DNA of 11,220 bases, from NCBI GenBank assembly GCA_937860285.1, contig CALMBS010000314.1:1-11220 (forward strand), written 5' to 3'. This DNA is from an uncultured Chloroflexota bacterium (GTDB lineage: Bacteria > Chloroflexota > Dehalococcoidia > UBA2247 > RBG-13-53-26). Below the pieces are notes generated by a model that was not told the DNA's origin, made no database searches, and saw only the letters and a program-made list of their open reading frames with translations. Made by a program: the position numbers and the translations under genes. Shown in pieces: positions 5,899-11,220 of this stretch; positions within the stretch are counted from its first letter, which is position 1, and each line of letters starts with the position of its first letter.

Positions 5899-7728
5899 GT
5901 GTCAGTGTCCTATCCAGATAGCATGCTGAGCAGGGTGACCAAGCCCGGGCGATACACGGGCGGTGAATGGAACAGCCGGGCGAAGGACTGGTCGACGGCC
6001 GAGGTCAAGGTCGCACTGGCCTATCCCGACCTGTACGAGATCGGCATGTCCAACCTGGCCCTGCCCATCCTCTACGAGATTCTCAACAGCCGGCCGGGGG
6101 TCATGGCCGACCGGGTCTTCGCTCCATGGGTCGACATGGAGGCCGCCATGCGCCAGGCGGGTGTGCCCCTCCTCAGCCTCGAGTCGCAGCGGCCCCTCTC
6201 GGATTTCGACATCATCGGCTTCTCTCTGGGCTATGAGCTCACCTACACCAACGTCCTGAACATGCTGGACCTGGCCGGCATACCGGTCCTGGCCGCCGAC
6301 CGGTCGGACTCTCATCCGCTGATCATCGCCGGGGGGAGCTGCGCTCTCAACCCCGAGCCCATGGCCGATTTCATCGATGCCTTCGCTGTTGGCGAAGGGG
6401 AGGAACTGGTGGTCGAGATCCTGGAGGGGTACCGCAGGTGCAAGAGGGACGGCGTGAGGCGGGATGGCCTCCTGTCCTGCCTGGCCCGAATACCCGGGGT
6501 CTACGTCCCCAGCCTGTACGGAGTGCACCACGATGCTGCCGGGAGGTTCGAGGGCCTGCGGCCGTTGCACTCCCAGGCGCCACCGAGCATACGTCGCCGG
6601 ATACTGGACCGGCTGCCGCCACCGGTCGTCAGGCCCGTGGTACCGTACATCTCGGTGATCCACGACAGAGCATCGGTGGAAATCCAGCGGGGCTGCACCA
6701 GGGGGTGCCGTTTCTGCCAGGCGGGCGTCGTCTATCGTCCGCAGCGGCATCGCAGCCACGAGGAGGTCCAGGAGGCAGCCAGGCAGCTCATCCGCAACTG
6801 CGGCTACAGCGAGATGTCCCTGGTGTCACTAACTACGACTGATTACCCTGGGATAGAATCACTGGTAACTAAGCTCATAGACGAACATAGCGATAGCCGC
6901 CTGACGCTCTCTCTCCCCAGCCTGCGTATCGATGGCTTCTCGGTCCGGCTGATGGAGTCCCTCCGCTTCAACCGCAAGCCGGGCCTTACCTTCGCTCCCG
7001 AGGCCGGCACCGAGCGGCTGAGAAGGGTCATCAACAAGGCCGTGCCGGACGATGCCATAGTGGAGACTATCGCGGCGGCGCTGGCCAAGGGCTGGGGCAA
7101 TATCAAGCTCTACTTCATGATCGGGCTGCCCACTGAGACCATGGAAGATGTGGAAGGCATCGTGCGCATCGTGGACAGGGTGAAGAAGGAGACCCGGAAA
7201 TCCCCTCCCCGCATGAGGATCAGCGTTTCCACCTTCGTCCCCAAGGCTCACACCCCGTTTCAGTGGGTGGTACAGGACCGCCAGGATGAGCTCGCGGCCA
7301 AGCATGAGATCCTTAAGGGCGGCCTGCGCAGCGCAAGGGCCCACCTGTCCTGGGACGACCCTCAGGCCAGCCTGCTGGAGACCATCCTGGCCAGGGGAGA
7401 CCGGCGGCTGGGCCAGGTGATCCTGCACGCCTGGAAGAGCGGCGCCGTCTTCGATGCCTGGAGCGAACGGTTCAAGTACGCCAACTGGCTGGCCGGGTTC
7501 GACCGGGCGGGGGTGGACCCGGCCTTCTATGCCCACCGCCGTCGCCCGGCGGAGGAGGTCCTGCCCTGGTCACACATCGATGTGGGCGTGAGCGGCGACT
7601 ACCTCATGGAGGAATACGAGCGCACCTTCCGGGGCGAGGAAACCCCTGACTGCAGGGTCCGGTGCAGCGGCTGCGGTCTGGAGTCAGCGGACGGCATCTG
7701 CCGGATGGGACAGGGGGGGCCGCCCTAG
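5899..7728 (+). CDS. TIGR03960-type B12-binding-domain radical SAM protein
   Basis: This 609-aa protein has a Rossmann-like N-terminal domain of the kind annotated as B12-binding (about 35-180, containing AYPDLYEIGMSN at 41-52 and an IIAGGSCALNPEP loop at 142-154). A radical SAM barrel (about 255-470) follows, with the cluster motif C266-x3-C270-x2-C273, which binds a [4Fe-4S] cluster and cleaves S-adenosylmethionine. The APEAG element at 366-370 and the KLYFMIGLPTET element at 403-414 are standard barrel motifs. A second cysteine set near the C-terminus (C585, C589, C592, C601) may bind another metal centre. The overall pattern matches the TIGR03960 family, whose reaction is unknown. In many genomes its partner is a DUF2344/TIGR03936 protein; none lies next to it here. 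The GTG at 5899 follows GGAG by ten bases; GTG 5905 is an alternative. It ends in a shared CTAG with the converging DUF362 gene. Confidence 0.9.
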   Translation: MSVSYPDSMLSRVTKPGRYTGGEWNSRAKDWSTAEVKVALAYPDLYEIGMSNLALPILYEILNSRPGVMADRVFAPWVDMEAAMRQAGVPLLSLESQRPLSDFDIIGFSLGYELTYTNVLNMLDLAGIPVLAADRSDSHPLIIAGGSCALNPEPMADFIDAFAVGEGEELVVEILEGYRRCKRDGVRRDGLLSCLARIPGVYVPSLYGVHHDAAGRFEGLRPLHSQAPPSIRRRILDRLPPPVVRPVVPYISVIHDRASVEIQRGCTRGCRFCQAGVVYRPQRHRSHEEVQEAARQLIRNCGYSEMSLVSLTTTDYPGIESLVTKLIDEHSDSRLTLSLPSLRIDGFSVRLMESLRFNRKPGLTFAPEAGTERLRRVINKAVPDDAIVETIAAALAKGWGNIKLYFMIGLPTETMEDVEGIVRIVDRVKKETRKSPPRMRISVSTFVPKAHTPFQWVVQDRQDELAAKHEILKGGLRSARAHLSWDDPQASLLETILARGDRRLGQVILHAWKSGAVFDAWSERFKYANWLAGFDRAGVDPAFYAHRRRPAEEVLPWSHIDVGVSGDYLMEEYERTFRGEETPDCRVRCSGCGLESADGICRMGQGGPP

Positions 7729-8471
7729 CTCTCGTCTTCTTCGGCGCCCACCTGCGTCTTGGCGATCTCGATCCACTGCAGGTACTCGGTGGCGATGCCC
7801 ATTGACTGGGAGGCCTCCAGGTCGACGTCGTAGGGCTCACCCACGAAGATCTTGCCGCAGTCCTGGCTCTTGCCTACGGACGGCTCATCCTTGCCCACGA
7901 ACTTCTTGCGTCCATCGATGATCCCCAGGTCGAAGGGCAGGGTGAAGTACAAGTCGGCGATCACCTTGTCAATGCCCAGATCGTACAGGGAACCCCAGGC
8001 AGAGCCGTTGCTGCCGTGGTACTTGCTCACCGGCAGCAGGCCGAGCAGGTTCTTGATGGTGAAATCGCCCTGCTTCGCTACTACCTTGAAGGGGGTGATG
8101 CTGATCAGGTAGTCGCAGTAGAGGATGACGTTCGGGATCCAGAAGGTGGGCAGCGCAAACGGCCGGACCAGCGGGTTCTCCACTTCGACCAGGACCGAGT
8201 CCCTGACATCGAGGGCGATAACCCGCGGGAACTCGTACCCCAGCGTCTTGTAGATGGGCTTCATCTCGTCTTCGCAGGGGCTGCCTTCAAGGAGGATTAT
8301 GTCCGCCTCGCTGACGGCCCTGATGGAGGTGATAACCTTCTCGAGGGTTTCCCGGCACGTGGTGGCCGGGTACGGCACGGCATAGCCGGCGCAGGGCTTG
8401 ATCAAGATCCGCCTGGCCCACCTCACCCGGGGCGGGAGCTCGAAGACGAATCGTGCGGCGTCGAGAATCAA
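7725..8471 (-). CDS. DUF362 domain protein
   Basis: A soluble protein of about 248 aa, related to DUF362 proteins. Counting from an upstream ATG at 8522, it has ILIKPCAGYAVPYP (39-52), an ADIILLEGSP strand-loop (73-82) and the DUF362-like ISITPFKVVAKQGDFTIKNLLGLLP block (140-164). There is no ferredoxin-type CxxCxxC cluster, so it is the stand-alone form. The biochemical role of DUF362 is not established. I prefer TTG 8471 as the start: it has AAGGGAG four bases upstream, overlaps the mobB stop as TTGA, and matches where similarity to the family begins. ATG 8522 would add 17 residues inside mobB and has only a weak AAGG. Coupling to mobB hints at a linked function, which is inference. Confidence 0.85.
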   Translation of the reverse strand: MILDAARFVFELPPRVRWARRILIKPCAGYAVPYPATTCRETLEKVITSIRAVSEADIILLEGSPCEDEMKPIYKTLGYEFPRVIALDVRDSVLVEVENPLVRPFALPTFWIPNVILYCDYLISITPFKVVAKQGDFTIKNLLGLLPVSKYHGSNGSAWGSLYDLGIDKVIADLYFTLPFDLGIIDGRKKFVGKDEPSVGKSQDCGKIFVGEPYDVDLEASQSMGIATEYLQWIEIAKTQVGAEEDES

Positions 8472-9034
8472 GCCTCTCCCTTCTGAGAGGGCCCGGCGTC
8501 CCGACGGACGGATGGATAGCATTCAGCAGAAACCTTCAGTCTCTGGACCAGAAGATCGGCCAGCCCCACCCCATCGCTGCTGGAGAAGCGCGGCACGGGA
8601 ATCTTGAGGTCTTCGTCGCTGACAATTGCGAACAACTCCTCCGGGGAGGAGACCAGACTGCCCATCTCCTTTCGGTGGACTTCGATCCTGGGGATGCCGC
8701 TCCGCCGGCTGGCGGCGCCTTTCTCTTTGAAACCCTCGATCAGAATAAAGTCGAACCTGCTGCCCAGCAGTCGCACCACTCCTTCCAGGGTCGGAGGATG
8801 GCTCGCCTTCTCCATGTAAGCCAGTTTGTGAGGGGAAACCAGGACCACTGCGTCACTCCCGGCTTCAGTCAGGCGCCAGCTGTCCTTGCCGGGATGGTCC
8901 AGTTGGAAGTCGCCACCGGAGTGCTTGACTGCAGCTACGGTATAGCCCCGTTTCTTCAGCTCAACTATCAGCTTTTCGAGCAGGGTGGTCTTTCCGGAAT
9001 TCGACCTCCCTACGACAGATACAACGAGAGACAT
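8468..9034 (-). CDS. mobB: Molybdopterin-guanine dinucleotide biosynthesis protein B
   Basis: This 188-aa P-loop GTP-binding protein belongs to the MobB family, which assists MobA in attaching GMP to molybdopterin for molybdenum/tungsten enzymes. It shows Walker A GRSNSGKTT (9-17), the MobB-typical KHSGGDFQLDHPGKDSWR segment (37-54) followed by EAGSDAV (57-63), and FILIEGFK (96-103), which corresponds to the switch/Walker B region. The length is normal for a stand-alone MobB. The last 20 residues are not conserved in character and overlap the next gene if that gene starts at 8522. The ATG at 9032-9034 has no clear ribosome binding site, only a GGGG close to it. It lies between the DUF255 gene (80-bp gap) and the DUF362 gene (4-base overlap). 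No MobA or molybdoenzyme is present in the window. Confidence 0.93.
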   Translation of the reverse strand: MSLVVSVVGRSNSGKTTLLEKLIVELKKRGYTVAAVKHSGGDFQLDHPGKDSWRLTEAGSDAVVLVSPHKLAYMEKASHPPTLEGVVRLLGSRFDFILIEGFKEKGAASRRSGIPRIEVHRKEMGSLVSSPEELFAIVSDEDLKIPVPRFSSSDGVGLADLLVQRLKVSAECYPSVRRDAGPSQKGEA

Positions 9035-9051
9035 TGACCCCGACTACATCT

Positions 9052-9060
9052 ATTCTAACA
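9052..9060 (-). promoter_or_regulatory. possible extended -10 promoter for mobB-DUF362
   Basis: The minus strand reads TGTTAGAAT (9060-9052), an extended -10 form (TGn plus TAGAAT), about 20 bases before the mobB start. No good -35 box lies at the right distance; a TTGACG at 9070-9065 is too close for this -10 but could serve a weaker TGTAGT. It would let mobB be expressed apart from the DUF255 gene, with a very short leader. Confidence 0.35.
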
Positions 9061-9114
9061 TCCGCGTCAATAAGAAGCCTAGCTCAGATTGACTGCCCGG
9101 CGCGGCCGCAGCGC

Positions 9115-11220
<2,106 letters not shown>

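Noticed and set aside
5902..6759. Minus-strand open frame of 285 codons opposite the radical SAM gene
   Set aside because: Antisense to conserved radical SAM sequence, no domain and no promoter or ribosome binding site.

Overview
The window is high-GC, gene-dense bacterial chromosome with six protein genes and one long intergenic region. There is no RNA gene, CRISPR array or insertion sequence that I can support. The gene set (a PilB/PilC pair, a TIGR03960-type radical SAM protein, a DUF362 protein, MobB, a DUF255/YyaL protein and a small SWIM zinc-finger protein) together with sigma70-like promoters is compatible with a Chloroflexota/Dehalococcoidia-like anaerobe. That placement is an inference from gene content, not from a marker gene.

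Left part (1-5543, all minus strand). A type IV pilus/type II secretion module runs from a giant pilB-type ATPase (1282 codons) into pilC. A good sigma70 promoter (TTGACA-N17-TAGGAT) lies just upstream of pilB, and a 105-bp intercistronic gap with a hairpin sits before the pilC ribosome binding site. A perfect 12-bp hairpin follows pilC. Beyond it an independent promoter (TTGACC-N17-TAGAAT) drives a SWIM zinc-finger gene that runs off the left edge.

Middle (5544-7728). A 355-bp divergent promoter region separates pilB from a plus-strand B12-binding-type radical SAM gene. A second sigma70-like promoter (TTGAGT-N18-TATAAT) would give that gene a leader of about 110 nt starting with a stem-loop.

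Right part (7725-11220, minus strand). A DUF255/YyaL-family gene (5' end beyond the right edge), mobB and a DUF362 gene lie in a row. mobB and DUF362 probably overlap by four bases (TTGA), and the last DUF362 codon converges on the radical SAM stop inside a palindromic CTAG that gives both genes their stop codon.

The most unusual object is the PilB-type ATPase. It has two tandem copies of an N-terminal domain resembling the Mrr/restriction-endonuclease fold with its catalytic residues apparently lost. A low-complexity Ala/Pro/Lys linker of more than 500 residues with internal DNA repeats follows, then a shortened MshEN-like segment and an intact GspE/PilB ATPase core. I know of no described role for this arrangement.
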